Shown: positions 16,684 to 26,049, numbered from the stretch's first letter. The stretch is DNA of 64,000 nt from a bacterium (GCA_028821265.1 JAPPGU010000050.1:39392-103391); one strand, 5' to 3'. Numbers and translations: made by a program. The notes: generated by a model from the letters alone, not told the origin.

Positions 16684-17688
16684 TCAGATGTGAATCTCGA
16701 TGCGGTCTCCGTCCTCGAGGGGGAATGCCTTCCCGATGCGGCGGTCGGGCTGGCCGGGCCGGATCAGCCGGGCGAATTTGAGATCGCGGGCGAAGTCCTT
16801 GTGGATCAGAGCGGCCACATCCAGCACTGTCTGGCCCCGGCGGATCGTGTAGGGCCTGTCGTCCTTTCGCTCGGAGGCGGAGACCGTGTACACCCGCACC
16901 ACCCCCAAGGCGCCGAAGAGCCAGTCGCCCAGATGGCTTACCTCGCCATCCGGCACCGAGGACCTGAGGACGGGTAGGTCGAGGCCGACCAACTCCATCA
17001 GCACCTCGATCTCCTCCTCGACCTGTTCGGTCAGGTCGGCCTTGGACGCCACCACCGCGGCGGGCAGGATCTTGGCGAACGGATCATCGGGATCCGTGGG
17101 CGCCCCCGCGCCGCTGGGCCACTCCCCGGTCAGGAACACCTTGCGTTCCTCCAGCAACCCCACCAACTCCTCCACGGCCGCTACGCAGCCGGGCTCCGAC
17201 ACGTCAACCACTAAGAGCGCCCCGTCCGCGGGCTGCAGGGCATTCCCGATCCAGGGCAAGGTGTGCTCGGCGGTGATCGGCGGGAGGTCGATCAGCTGGA
17301 TCCCGATGTCACCCACGGGCGCCATTCCGGGCTGGGGATGCTGGGTGGTGAAGGGGTACGCCCCGACCGGGGCGCCTGAACCGGTGAGGGCGTGGTGGAG
17401 CGAGGACTTGCCGCTGTTGGGAGGTCCGAGCAGGACGATCTGGCCCGCCCCTTCCGGCCGGACGGTGTAGACCGGCCCGGCCCGCGCACCCGCCTTCCTG
17501 GGAGCGGCCAGCTCCTCGGTCAACTCCTTGATCTTGGTCTTGATCCCGGCCTGGAGGTGTTCGGTTCCCTTGTGCTTGGGGATGGTGCGCAGCATCTCCC
17601 GCAGTGCCGTCAGGCGGTCCCGGGACTCCCGGGCCGCCTTGTAGTCGGCTTCGGCCTTCTTGTACTCGGGGGAGACGTTGGTGGGCAT
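16684..17688 (-). CDS. DRG-like GTPase with C-terminal TGS domain
   Basis: 334 residues: a basic helical N terminus of about 60 residues, a G domain with P-loop GPPNSGKSS and G4 SKAD, and a TGS domain at the C terminus (YTIRRGQTVLDVAALIHKDF). The layout matches the DRG/Obg-related TGS GTPases, which bind ribosomes or RNA. The G3 motif reads DLPP instead of DxxG. The Met at 17688 is chosen because GAGG precedes it. It converges on dnaB and diverges from the MBL gene. Confidence 0.85.
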   Translation of the reverse strand: MPTNVSPEYKKAEADYKAARESRDRLTALREMLRTIPKHKGTEHLQAGIKTKIKELTEELAAPRKAGARAGPVYTVRPEGAGQIVLLGPPNSGKSSLHHALTGSGAPVGAYPFTTQHPQPGMAPVGDIGIQLIDLPPITAEHTLPWIGNALQPADGALLVVDVSEPGCVAAVEELVGLLEERKVFLTGEWPSGAGAPTDPDDPFAKILPAAVVASKADLTEQVEEEIEVLMELVGLDLPVLRSSVPDGEVSHLGDWLFGALGVVRVYTVSASERKDDRPYTIRRGQTVLDVAALIHKDFARDLKFARLIRPGQPDRRIGKAFPLEDGDRIEIHI

Positions 17689-17753
17689 TGCCTCACAATG
17701 ATGGCGCAACGGCGGCGGGAACGCCGATCGGGCGGCGGTAATCTCGCGAAGCC

Positions 17754-18548
17754 ATGTTCGAAGAGCTCGCCGATGGCGTCTTCCGGCGTCCCTATCCCTT
17801 CCTGCGGATCAACATCGGGGTCGTGATCGGCGCCGACGGCGTCCTGCTGGTCGACACCCGCGAGAGTGAGGATGCCGCCCGCGAACTGTCCGGCGAGCTT
17901 CGCACGCTGACGGCCAAGCCGGTGAGGTGGGTGGTCAACACCCACTGGCACTGGGACCACGTATTCGGGAACGCTCTCTTCCCCGGCGCGGCTATCTGGG
18001 GACACCGGTCCTGCCGGATGATGCTCGTGGGGAATACGGAGCCCCACTTCGAGGATGCCCGGCGCTGGGTGCCCCGGGAGCGGAGAGACGAGATCGAGCG
18101 GGTGAGGGTGGTGCCACCGCAGCACACGTTCGAGGCGGTGACCGCCATCGACATCGGTGGACACCGGGTCGAGCTCACGTACCACGGCCGGGGACACACC
18201 GACGCGGATGTGGTGGTCCGCTGCGGCGGCGTGACCTTCATGGGGGACCTGGTGGAACAGGGCAAGAGCCCCGAAATGGGCGATTCCTACCCCCTGGAGT
18301 GGCCCGCCACGCTGGCCGCGGCGCGCCCCGGAGTGGGGCCCACGGTGGTGCCCGGCCACGGTGACCTGCTCTCTCCCGCCGACGTGGACGACCAGGCGGA
18401 GCGGCTCGAGAGGGTGGCAGCGTTGTTACGCCAGGTGCTCTACGAGGGGCGTCCGGCGGAGGAGGCGGTCCGGCGAGGGCCCATCCCCGAGCTGCATATG
18501 CGGAAAGCGCTAGCCCGGGCCCGAGCAGAGGCCGGCGTAACCCATTAG
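17754..18548 (+). CDS. MBL-fold metallo-hydrolase
   Basis: 264 residues of the metallo-beta-lactamase superfamily. The metal motif NTHWHWDHVFGN (HxHxDH) is near residues 62-73, with GRGHTDADVVV, FMGDLVEQG and GHGDLLSP as later metal and active-site motifs. It is similar to SoxH/quinoprotein-relay-like and cyclase-type hydrolases. No signal peptide, so cytosolic. A TAATCT box 9 nt before the ATG suggests a leaderless promoter. Substrate unknown. Confidence 0.88.
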   Translation: MFEELADGVFRRPYPFLRINIGVVIGADGVLLVDTRESEDAARELSGELRTLTAKPVRWVVNTHWHWDHVFGNALFPGAAIWGHRSCRMMLVGNTEPHFEDARRWVPRERRDEIERVRVVPPQHTFEAVTAIDIGGHRVELTYHGRGHTDADVVVRCGGVTFMGDLVEQGKSPEMGDSYPLEWPATLAAARPGVGPTVVPGHGDLLSPADVDDQAERLERVAALLRQVLYEGRPAEEAVRRGPIPELHMRKALARARAEAGVTH

Positions 18549-18648
18549 TGGGGGTGATTAGGCACTGGAGAATAAGGTGTAGCTACTCTGGGCGGCGATG
18601 AATCCGGTTTGTTAAAGCAGAGGCTGAGTTGACAGGCTTAGAATTAGC

Positions 18649-18718
18649 AGGAAGGCGGCAGACCGGGTAGCGCCCACAACCGTGAGCTCTGCCGAAACCC
18701 GGCTCTGCCGCCTTTCCT
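18649..18718. terminator. Long stem-loop between convergent genes
   Basis: AGGAAGGCGGCAGACCGGGT (18649-18668) pairs with ACCCGGCTCTGCCGCC and TTTCCT (18697-18718) with two single-base bulges, giving a stem of about 20 bp and a 28-nt loop. It lies between the MBL gene and the convergent LiaF-like gene, so a bidirectional terminator is most likely. A small structured RNA in the 294-bp gap (18549-18842) is possible. Confidence 0.5.
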
Positions 18719-18842
18719 TGTTGAACGTTCACCGAAGCGGCGCCCCGTTCGTTGCCTACTATAGCGACTAAACAGTTACACCATCCATACAGTCAACATA
18801 TTCACGTTGGCTGCTAGAAGTTACTGGCCGCCGGTCGCCCGG

Positions 18843-19568
18843 TCAGGGGGACCGTTTGGCGGGGCGGCCGGACTCGATGGTGATCCCGCCGAAGAGGCAG
18901 GTTCCGGTGATGGTGAGCGTCGGGCCGGTCCGGGGTGAGGTCTCGCTTCGCTGATCGTTGACTCCGCCGAAAATGTTGGTGGTGCGGAGGTCAACCACCC
19001 AGTCGTCGGGCACCACGAAGACGACCCCTCCGAACACCGCGGAGACGTCCACCCTGGGCGAGCTGATCGCCAGCCCGGCATCGACCAGGTCGATCTTGGC
19101 GGACCCGAATATGGCGCTGACCGTTCCTCCGGAGAACATCCGGCTGGTGATCCGCTGCTCGGTCGTTCCGAACCCGCAGGACACGTTCACATCGGTCGTC
19201 TCGATGGCCTCGGAGTCCCGGTCCTGCTTGCGACGCCTGGTCCGGTGCTGGCGGCCCAGCAGGATGAACCTGGCGCCCACCCAGACCAGGACGAGCGGCC
19301 AGAGCCTCCACACGTCTCCGTAGTCGAAGCCCCAGATACCCAGGGAGTCCAGCAACATCAACACGCCGAACAGGGCGACCGCAGCCCAGAACCACCGGCC
19401 CGAGCGCCGCCGGACCAGGTTGCCGAGTCCGATGACCACCAGGATCGCCGGCCACCAGTCGCTGAACGTGTAGCTCCAGTCGGTGAGGTTCTCGATGAGC
19501 AACAACGCGCCGATCACCACGAGCAGGAGCCCGGTCACTATCCGGGAGCTTCGCTTGCCTTCCATCAT
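18843..19568 (-). CDS. LiaF-like membrane protein
   Basis: 241 residues. The N-terminal half has about four hydrophobic helices (GLLLVVIGALLLIENLTDW, WWPAILVVIGLGNLV, and two more), followed by a basic loop (RTRRRKQDR) and a soluble C-terminal beta-rich domain with repeated FG patterns (SCGFGTTEQ, SAIFGSAKID, SAVFGGVVFVVP, IFGGVN). This is the LiaF/cell-wall-active-antibiotics-response architecture, usually an accessory to envelope-stress two-component systems. No kinase or regulator is adjacent. Confidence 0.75.
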   Translation of the reverse strand: MMEGKRSSRIVTGLLLVVIGALLLIENLTDWSYTFSDWWPAILVVIGLGNLVRRRSGRWFWAAVALFGVLMLLDSLGIWGFDYGDVWRLWPLVLVWVGARFILLGRQHRTRRRKQDRDSEAIETTDVNVSCGFGTTEQRITSRMFSGGTVSAIFGSAKIDLVDAGLAISSPRVDVSAVFGGVVFVVPDDWVVDLRTTNIFGGVNDQRSETSPRTGPTLTITGTCLFGGITIESGRPAKRSP

Positions 19569-19625
19569 GCCTCGCCTTTCATCGTTGCCGGGCCCGGGTC
19601 GACCGGTGGACCTGGCCCGCGCCTC

Positions 19626-20528
19626 CTAGTCGGGGACCGGCCAGAGCCATGCCGCCCCCAGGACGCCCCCGGAGTCGCCATGCCGGTTCCTTGCCAGGCG
19701 GGTGGCCACGCCATCGGAGAATATCCACTTTCCCCACCTTTGCGGCACCTCCTCGTAGAGTTGATCCGCGTTCGACAAGCCGCCGCCCAGGACCACGACC
19801 TCGGGATCGAGGACGTTGATCACCACCGCCAGGGCCCTCGCCAGGCGGGTGGCGTAGTGATCGAACACCGCGGTGGCTACCGCGTCGCCATCGATACGGT
19901 CCATGACCTGCTCAGCCGTCAGTTCCATCCCGCCGGATCGCCGGTACTCACGGGCCACCGCCGGACCGGACAGGTAGACCTCCACGCAGTCGGTCCTCCC
20001 GCAGTAGCAGGCCCGCCCGCCCGTCTCGGCCGGTTGGGGGTTGTGACCCCATTCCCCGGCGATGCGGTTGGGGCCGGCCTGGAGGGTTCGGTCGATCACC
20101 AGGCCGCCGCCCACGCCGGTTCCCAGGATCACGCCGAACACGGTCTGGGCCCCCACGCCTGCTCCCGTTACCGCCTCGGCCAGTGCGAAACAGTCGGCGT
20201 CGTTGGCCAGCCGCACCGGCCTTCCCAGCGCCGTTTCCAGGTCGCGATCAAGGGGTCGGCCGTTCAGCGCCACCGAGTTGGAGTTGCGCAGCAGCCCCGA
20301 GAAAGGGGAGATGGCCCCGGGCGTTCCGATCCCGACGGTGCCCTGCCCACCGGCGCCGGCCTCCACCTCGCGGATCAGCTCCACCACCGCCCGGACGGTG
20401 CCCTCGTAGTCCCCGGCCGGCGTCGGAACCCGCTTCCTGACCAGCACCCGCCCGCCGGGGTCGAGCACGGCGCCCTCGATCTTGGTGCCACCCAGGTCGA
20501 TCCCGACCCGGAGCCCACCCCCGCTCAT
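19626..20528 (-). CDS. ROK-family sugar kinase (glucokinase-like)
   Basis: 300 residues. The phosphate-binding start LRVGIDLGGTKIEGAVLD, the catalytic region LANDADCFALAEA, GTGVGGGLVIDR, and the ROK zinc motif GRACYCGRTDCVEVYLSG are all present. It likely phosphorylates glucose or a related hexose with ATP. The ATG at 20528 overlaps the TGA of the upstream lnt gene (ATGA), so the two are translationally coupled; the longer upstream frame is not coding. Confidence 0.9.
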   Translation of the reverse strand: MSGGGLRVGIDLGGTKIEGAVLDPGGRVLVRKRVPTPAGDYEGTVRAVVELIREVEAGAGGQGTVGIGTPGAISPFSGLLRNSNSVALNGRPLDRDLETALGRPVRLANDADCFALAEAVTGAGVGAQTVFGVILGTGVGGGLVIDRTLQAGPNRIAGEWGHNPQPAETGGRACYCGRTDCVEVYLSGPAVAREYRRSGGMELTAEQVMDRIDGDAVATAVFDHYATRLARALAVVINVLDPEVVVLGGGLSNADQLYEEVPQRWGKWIFSDGVATRLARNRHGDSGGVLGAAWLWPVPD

Positions 20529-22003
20529 GCCCGTTCTTCCCTCCTGATGAGGCCGGCGACCCGCAGCCCCAGATAGGCGAGCATCGCCCCGACCTGGAGC
20601 CAATCGCCCCAGCGGACGTAGAGGGTGGGGCCGGCCGTCCGGGCCGCGGGGACGCCGGCGGCGGTGGTGGTCTCGAAGAGCTCGGTCCGGCTCTCCACCC
20701 GCCCGTCGGCGTGGACGAAGGCGGACTTGCCGGTAACCGCGGCGTGCACCAGGTCCACTCCCAGCTCCGCCGCTCTCATCCGGCTGATGGCGATCATCTG
20801 GTCGCTGGCCGGCGTCCTGCCGAAGGAGGCCTCGTTGGTCGCCAGCACCAGGAACGCCGCTCCCGCCCTCACCGCCTCCCGCTCGTAGCGGGCGTAGGCC
20901 CCTTCGTAACTGATGACGGATCCGAACCGGACTCCGTCGAGGTCGAACAGCACCTGCTCCCGGCCCCGGACCATGTCCCGGGGCACCCGGTCGAGGGCCG
21001 GCACCACCTGGAAGAGGGGGCGGAGGGGCACGTACTCGCCGAACGGCACCGGGTGCCGTTTGCGGTAGGTGCCGACGATGGCGCCGCTGGGCCCGAACAC
21101 CACGTTGACGTTGTCGAAGTGACCGGGGCCCGCGTCCAGGTCTCCCCCCACCTGCAGCGTCGCGTCAAGCCGGACGGCTTCGGCGCCGATGGCCCCGGCC
21201 ACCGAGGGATCCCGGAGCGGGTCGGCGCTGCCCCCGGTGGAGCTCTCGGGCCAGACCACCAGGTCGGGACCGGGCTCCAGAGCGCGGGTCAGCGCCAGGT
21301 GGCTCTCGTAGATGAGCCGGCGCTCGCCAAGGCACCGCGTCCCGGGGCAGGGCGAGTTGCCCTGCACGATCGTCACCGACCGGGTCTCGCCCTCCGGTAT
21401 GGCCGGCCAGACGTTCCCGGCCAGCCCCAGGATCATCACACCACCGGACACGGCCGCCAGGACCTTCCAGGACAGGCGGCGGCGAAGCACCAGAACGGCC
21501 ACCGCCGCCACCGCCGCCAGCAGGACTCCCCAGCCGGTGGCTCCAATCCACTGGGCGGAGGGCCGCAGGGGCGTGGCGCCGGCCATGACGCCGATCGATC
21601 CCCAGGGAAAGCCGCCGAAGGGCCACCGCACCCGCAGGAACTCCGCCAGCGCCCCCGCTCCCGCCGTCGCCAGCACGAACGTCCAGGGGGCGGCGTCCCG
21701 GTAGCGGAATATTCCGCCGGCGGCGATGAGGAAGGCCAGGGCCTGCACCATCGCCAGCGGGTAGTAGGCGATCAGCTCCACCTCGATGAGCCAGGAGAGG
21801 ATGACTGCGAAGTAGGCCAGCCCGAACAGGTAGCCGGACCACAGGGCGACCGCTCGGGTGCCGGCCGTCGCCACCAGCCAGACGAATCCCACCAGGCCCA
21901 ACCAGGCGAGGGAGGTCCACTCGTACGGTGGGTAGCCGAGAGCCAGCATGATGCCCGCCAGCAACGCGCCGACCAGCCGCAGGGTTGTCACCGTCCGTGC
22001 CAC
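20525..22003 (-). CDS. lnt: Apolipoprotein N-acyltransferase-like protein, atypical nucleophile
   Basis: 492 residues: six to eight N-terminal membrane helices, then a nitrilase-fold domain with VVWPESSTG, YRKRHPVPFGEYVPLRP and a final hydrophobic helix. It matches Lnt, which adds the third acyl chain to lipoproteins. At the position of the catalytic cysteine (ICYE in E. coli Lnt) this protein reads VISYEGAY, with Ser. Start GTG 22003 is chosen because TACAAT lies 7 nt upstream, the leaderless pattern. If Ser replaces the nucleophile, the enzyme may be inactive or use another chemistry. Confidence 0.82.
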   Translation of the reverse strand: MARTVTTLRLVGALLAGIMLALGYPPYEWTSLAWLGLVGFVWLVATAGTRAVALWSGYLFGLAYFAVILSWLIEVELIAYYPLAMVQALAFLIAAGGIFRYRDAAPWTFVLATAGAGALAEFLRVRWPFGGFPWGSIGVMAGATPLRPSAQWIGATGWGVLLAAVAAVAVLVLRRRLSWKVLAAVSGGVMILGLAGNVWPAIPEGETRSVTIVQGNSPCPGTRCLGERRLIYESHLALTRALEPGPDLVVWPESSTGGSADPLRDPSVAGAIGAEAVRLDATLQVGGDLDAGPGHFDNVNVVFGPSGAIVGTYRKRHPVPFGEYVPLRPLFQVVPALDRVPRDMVRGREQVLFDLDGVRFGSVISYEGAYARYEREAVRAGAAFLVLATNEASFGRTPASDQMIAISRMRAAELGVDLVHAAVTGKSAFVHADGRVESRTELFETTTAAGVPAARTAGPTLYVRWGDWLQVGAMLAYLGLRVAGLIRREERA

Positions 22004-22153
22004 CGGCGGGATTGTACGGCGCGTCCGGCGCTCTTCTATTACCCGGAATCCGGCGTGCCTGGCCGTAAGATGATGCGCTATCACGCACCGGATGGCAACG
22101 GCGGGGCGGCGCGCCCCCGAACCGCCATTCACAGTTCATAGTCCAAGGAGGCC

Positions 22154-22190
22154 TGTCTGCGAGACAACCAGGGGTGTTCCGGCGGCCGCG
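22154..22190. repeat. Degenerate end of the MITE-like element
   Basis: CTGTCTGCGAGACAACCAGG followed by a GTGTTCCGGCGGCC-like stretch resembles the left 35 bp of the copy at 51371-51538. No right end is present nearby. It lies in the leader of the inositol-phosphatase-family gene. Confidence 0.4.
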
Positions 22191-22227
22191 GGCGGATCGT
22201 CCGGCATCCTACGCCGGGACTATTCGG

Positions 22228-23055
22228 GTGACCACCGGAGCCTTGAACGTGGAGTTGCGGACCGACCTGGACGTGGCGATCGCCGCGGCGCGGGCCGGCG
22301 CCCGAGTGGTGCGCCGGTCGTTCGGGCGGGACTTCGACCCGGACCTCAAGAGCGTGGTCGATCCGGTGACAGAGGTGGACCGGGCCGCCGAGGCGGCCAT
22401 CCGGGACGTCCTGAGCACCATGCGCCCCGAGGATGAGGTGCTGGGCGAGGAAGGGGGCGGCCAGACCGAGGCGGTAGGGCGGCGGTGGATCGTGGATCCC
22501 CTTGACGGCACCGTCAACTTCCTGCACGGCCACCCGCACGTGTCCACTTCCGTGGGGCTCTGGGACGGGGACAAGCCGGTGGCGGGCGTGGTAGTCGATG
22601 TGATGCGGGGAGAGATGTTCACCGCGGCCCGTGGGCAGGGCGCCCACCTGGACGGCCGGCCCATCCGGGTCTCCTCCAAGACCAGGCTCCAGGAATGCCT
22701 GGTCGGAACCGGATTCCCCTACGACCGCCACCTGAACGGCCCGGCCTACACCGCCGCGGCTGGGGAGGTGATGAAGCGGGCGCGGGACATACGCCGGCTC
22801 GGGTCGGCCGCCCTGGACTTCGCCTGGGTGGCCTGCGGGCGCTTTGACGGGTTCTGGGAGTTCGGCATCTATCCGTGGGACGTGGCGGCGGGATTGCTGC
22901 TGGTCGAAGAAGCCGGCGGCTTGACGGCCGACATGACGACGAGCCCGGCCACCGTGGACTCCACCCACTTCATCATCGCCGGGCCCGGAATATTCGAGCC
23001 CCTGGTGGACCTGATCCGCTCGGTTGCCCCACCCCATGTTCGGGCCGGTACTTGA
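22228..23055 (+). CDS. Inositol monophosphatase family protein
   Basis: About 275 residues, with the metal-binding motifs GEEGGG, WIVDPLDGTVNFLHG and the C-terminal GIYPWDVAAGLLLVEEAGG. The family covers inositol-1-phosphatase, histidinol-phosphatase (HisN), PAP phosphatase and SuhB; the sequence alone does not separate these. Start choice is uncertain: GTG 22228 is used, while TTG 22243 has GGAG upstream. The frame can extend to 22174 across a repeat remnant, which I judge non-coding. It overlaps the next gene by 20 bp. Confidence 0.88.
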   Translation: MTTGALNVELRTDLDVAIAAARAGARVVRRSFGRDFDPDLKSVVDPVTEVDRAAEAAIRDVLSTMRPEDEVLGEEGGGQTEAVGRRWIVDPLDGTVNFLHGHPHVSTSVGLWDGDKPVAGVVVDVMRGEMFTAARGQGAHLDGRPIRVSSKTRLQECLVGTGFPYDRHLNGPAYTAAAGEVMKRARDIRRLGSAALDFAWVACGRFDGFWEFGIYPWDVAAGLLLVEEAGGLTADMTTSPATVDSTHFIIAGPGIFEPLVDLIRSVAPPHVRAGT

Positions 23056-24043
23056 GCGGCCGGACCGGGCTGGTTCCCTCCCGGTGACGGCCGGCGATGC
23101 CATCGCGGCGTTCTGGCGGGAATGGCCTCCGCTGCGGGACCTGCTGGAACAGGAACTGGCCCGGGGCGAGTACGGGGACGGCACCGAGCAGCTGACGGAC
23201 CTCACCGAGGCGATCGATCCCGGACTCGAGTGGGATCTGCTGCCGGGACTCGAAGCCCGGCACGCCCTCTGTCTGAGCGCCGCCTCGGACCCCGCTCTGA
23301 GACCCCTCACCGAGCAGTGGGTTCGAGCTGCGCCCGAACCCGATGGCGCTTGGGAGTACCACCCGGCACGGGTCCGCGTCCCGCCGGTCGCGCTCGCGGT
23401 GGGGAACCTCCGCATACATCCGCGCGATGTCCTGGTGGTGATCGAGCCCGACCGGGGCCGTGAGGAGCTGAACCTGACGGTCGGCCATCCCGATTTCGCC
23501 GGCTTGGATGAAGTCCTGCAGCTCCAGGTGGTGTTCCGTCTCCTGGACGACCTCCTGGGCGAGGACCTCATGGAGAGCTGGGTCGGGTCGGTGGACGTGG
23601 TCCCCCATCCGCTCTCCTGGGGGGTGCCGCTACTCGACCTGGCGGACGAGGTCGACCGCCACTCGGGCCTGGCCACGGGCCGGAGGTGGGAGTTCATCGA
23701 GGAGGAGGACGAGGAGCTGGGGGACAGCCGGCTCTTCATCAACCGGGCCCTCAAGAGGCTCGACCACCTGGACCTGGACTTCGTGGTGACGGTCAGCATC
23801 GAGGTCCAGTCGTTCGACCCGGTGCTGGTCAGGGAGGTGGAGAAGGACCTGGCCGAGTCCCTGGGCACCGAGGGCGTGATCTACGCCCATCGAGCCTTCG
23901 ATGACTTCACCGTGCTCTACGCCTACGTGGGGGAGGGAGTGGCCGACGACGTCCGGCGGCTGGCCGACCGGTGGTCACCCCAGGTCTACGAGGTGATGGT
24001 GGAGCCCGATCCCGCGTGGGACACCTACGAGGACATGCGTTAG
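23036..24043 (+). CDS. DUF695-like conserved protein
   Basis: 335 residues, soluble, acidic. The N half (AFWREWPPLRDLLEQELARG, GARHAL-like EARHALCLSA, WEYHPARV) and a C-terminal ferredoxin-like half (DFVVTVSIEVQS, GVIYAHRAFDDFTVLYAYV, YEVMVEPDPAWDTYEDM) resemble two-part proteins carrying DUF695. The function of that family is unknown. The start overlaps the preceding phosphatase gene, and the M3 peptidase begins at the very next base, so the three are probably co-transcribed. Confidence 0.7.
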   Translation: MFGPVLERPDRAGSLPVTAGDAIAAFWREWPPLRDLLEQELARGEYGDGTEQLTDLTEAIDPGLEWDLLPGLEARHALCLSAASDPALRPLTEQWVRAAPEPDGAWEYHPARVRVPPVALAVGNLRIHPRDVLVVIEPDRGREELNLTVGHPDFAGLDEVLQLQVVFRLLDDLLGEDLMESWVGSVDVVPHPLSWGVPLLDLADEVDRHSGLATGRRWEFIEEEDEELGDSRLFINRALKRLDHLDLDFVVTVSIEVQSFDPVLVREVEKDLAESLGTEGVIYAHRAFDDFTVLYAYVGEGVADDVRRLADRWSPQVYEVMVEPDPAWDTYEDMR

Positions 24044-26014
24044 ATGAACGCGCCACAGACGCTCTTCGACTACCCGTCCGTGACAGCCGAGTCGGTGGCC
24101 ACCGCCGTGGAAGCGGCCATCGCCCGCGGTGAGGATCTGGTCGAGGAGATCCTCTCGGTGCAGGGTCCGCGCACGTTCGCCAACACCCTGCGGCCCTTCG
24201 AGGAGGTGGCTCGCCTGGGCTCCGTCGCGTACGGCAGGGGACCCTTCCTGGGCCAGGTGGCCACGGACGAGGCGGTCCGGACGGCCGCCCGGGAGGGCGA
24301 GGAGCGCTTGGAGAAGTGGGCCCTCGACCTGATCTCGCGGCGTGATCTGTACCGGGCCATCCGTGACTACGCGGGCACCGAAGACGCCGGGGCGCTGGCA
24401 GGCGAGCCGGCGCGAGCCCTCGATCACGTCCTGCGCGACTTCCGCATGGCCGGTCACGAGCTGGGCGAGGAGGACCGGTCCCGCGTACGGGAGCTGCTCA
24501 CCCGCCTGGTCAGCTGCCAGGTCGCGTTCTCCGCCGCCCTGGCCGAGTACGAGGACCACCTCGAGGTCACCGAGGACGACCTCGAGGGCATGCCCGACTC
24601 GTACGTGGCACAGCTGGCGCCGGGAGAGTCCGAGGGTTCCTACCGCATCACGATGGCCTATCCAGATGTGATCCCGTTCATGGAGAACTCCCCGCGCCGC
24701 GACCTGAGGCAGGCGCTGGCCCACAAGTTCGGCAACCGGGCCAGGGATGCGAACACGCCGGTTCTCGAAGAGGCCCTGGCGATCCGGGCCCGGCTGGCCT
24801 CCATCTTCGGCGCCGGTTCCTGGGCGCACCACAGCATGGTGAAGAAGATGGCACGGCGGCCCGAGGCGGTGACCGACTTCTACGGGTCGATCCTCGGCCG
24901 CCTGACCGAGGCGGGCCTCCGGGAGCGGGCCGCCATGGAGCGGCTGCTCGAGGCACAGGGCTATGAGCTGCCTGTCCAGCCCTGGGACCGCGCCTACTGC
25001 CAGAACGAGCAGATGAAGCGGGACTACGGGGTGGACCCTCTGGAGGTGGCCCCCTACTTCCCCAAGGACCGGGTGATCGAAGGGATGTTCGAGATCACCC
25101 AGCGGGTGTTCGGTCTCACCTACCGGCAGGTCGATGCGCCGGTCTGGCACGAGGAGGTGCTGGCGTACCGGATCACCGATACCGCCTCGGGCGAGCTGGT
25201 GGCCCACTTCTACATGGACCTGCATCCCCGCGACGGCAAGTTCGGGCACGCCGCCGCCTTCCCGCTGGCGCCCGGCGGGATGGACATCGAGGGCGGCCTC
25301 CGCCGGCCGGTGAGCGCCATGGTGGCGAACCTGACCCGGCCCACTCCGGACGGTCCCTCGTTGCTCCTGCACCACGAGGTGGTCACCCTGTTCCACGAGT
25401 TCGGCCACATCCTCCACATATCGCTCTCGAGGGCCGAGATGGCGCGGTTCAGCGGCGCCCGGACCGAATGGGATTTCGTGGAGGCGCCGTCCCAGATCAT
25501 GGAGAACTGGTGCTGGATTCCCGACGTGCTCCGGACCTTCGCCCGCCACCACGCCACCGGGCTGCCGATCCCACCGGACCTGGTGGCCCGCCTCACCGAT
25601 GCCAGGAACCTGAACGTCGCCCTCTTCAACCTGCGCCAGGTGATGCTCGGCCAGATGGACATGGATCTCCACACCACCCTCGATCCGGTCGATCTGGAGG
25701 CGGTGTTACGGAGCCGGGCCCGGACGGGACTCCTCCCGCACCACGAGGGCACCTTCATGCTCTCGTCTTTCGGCCACCTGCTGGGCGGGTACGACGCCGG
25801 CTACTACGGATACCTGTGGGCCGAGGTGTTCGGCCAGGACATGTTCAGCCGCTTCGCCGAAGAGGGGGTGCTCTCCACCGAGGTGGGGATGGCCTACCGC
25901 CGCAAGGTGCTGGAGCCCGGCGGGACCAGGGACGCCATCGACCTGTTGGAGGACTTCCTCGGGCGGGAGCCCCGCAGCGATGCCTTCTTCCGCAAGCTGG
26001 GCCTCGAGGGCTGA
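24044..26014 (+). CDS. M3-family oligopeptidase (thimet oligopeptidase-like)
   Basis: 656 residues, cytosolic zinc metallopeptidase that cleaves short peptides. The zinc motif LFHEFGHILH (HExxH) is near residue 450, with the third ligand in FVEAPSQIMENW downstream. GHAAAFPLAPGG and the C-terminal GGYDAGYYGYLWAEVFGQDMFSRF are conserved in thimet/Dcp-type enzymes. No signal peptide. It starts immediately after the stop of the DUF695-like gene. Confidence 0.93.
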   Translation: MNAPQTLFDYPSVTAESVATAVEAAIARGEDLVEEILSVQGPRTFANTLRPFEEVARLGSVAYGRGPFLGQVATDEAVRTAAREGEERLEKWALDLISRRDLYRAIRDYAGTEDAGALAGEPARALDHVLRDFRMAGHELGEEDRSRVRELLTRLVSCQVAFSAALAEYEDHLEVTEDDLEGMPDSYVAQLAPGESEGSYRITMAYPDVIPFMENSPRRDLRQALAHKFGNRARDANTPVLEEALAIRARLASIFGAGSWAHHSMVKKMARRPEAVTDFYGSILGRLTEAGLRERAAMERLLEAQGYELPVQPWDRAYCQNEQMKRDYGVDPLEVAPYFPKDRVIEGMFEITQRVFGLTYRQVDAPVWHEEVLAYRITDTASGELVAHFYMDLHPRDGKFGHAAAFPLAPGGMDIEGGLRRPVSAMVANLTRPTPDGPSLLLHHEVVTLFHEFGHILHISLSRAEMARFSGARTEWDFVEAPSQIMENWCWIPDVLRTFARHHATGLPIPPDLVARLTDARNLNVALFNLRQVMLGQMDMDLHTTLDPVDLEAVLRSRARTGLLPHHEGTFMLSSFGHLLGGYDAGYYGYLWAEVFGQDMFSRFAEEGVLSTEVGMAYRRKVLEPGGTRDAIDLLEDFLGREPRSDAFFRKLGLEG

Positions 26015-26049
26015 GCCTCCGGGCAGGAAGCCCAGCCCTCCTCTGGTTC

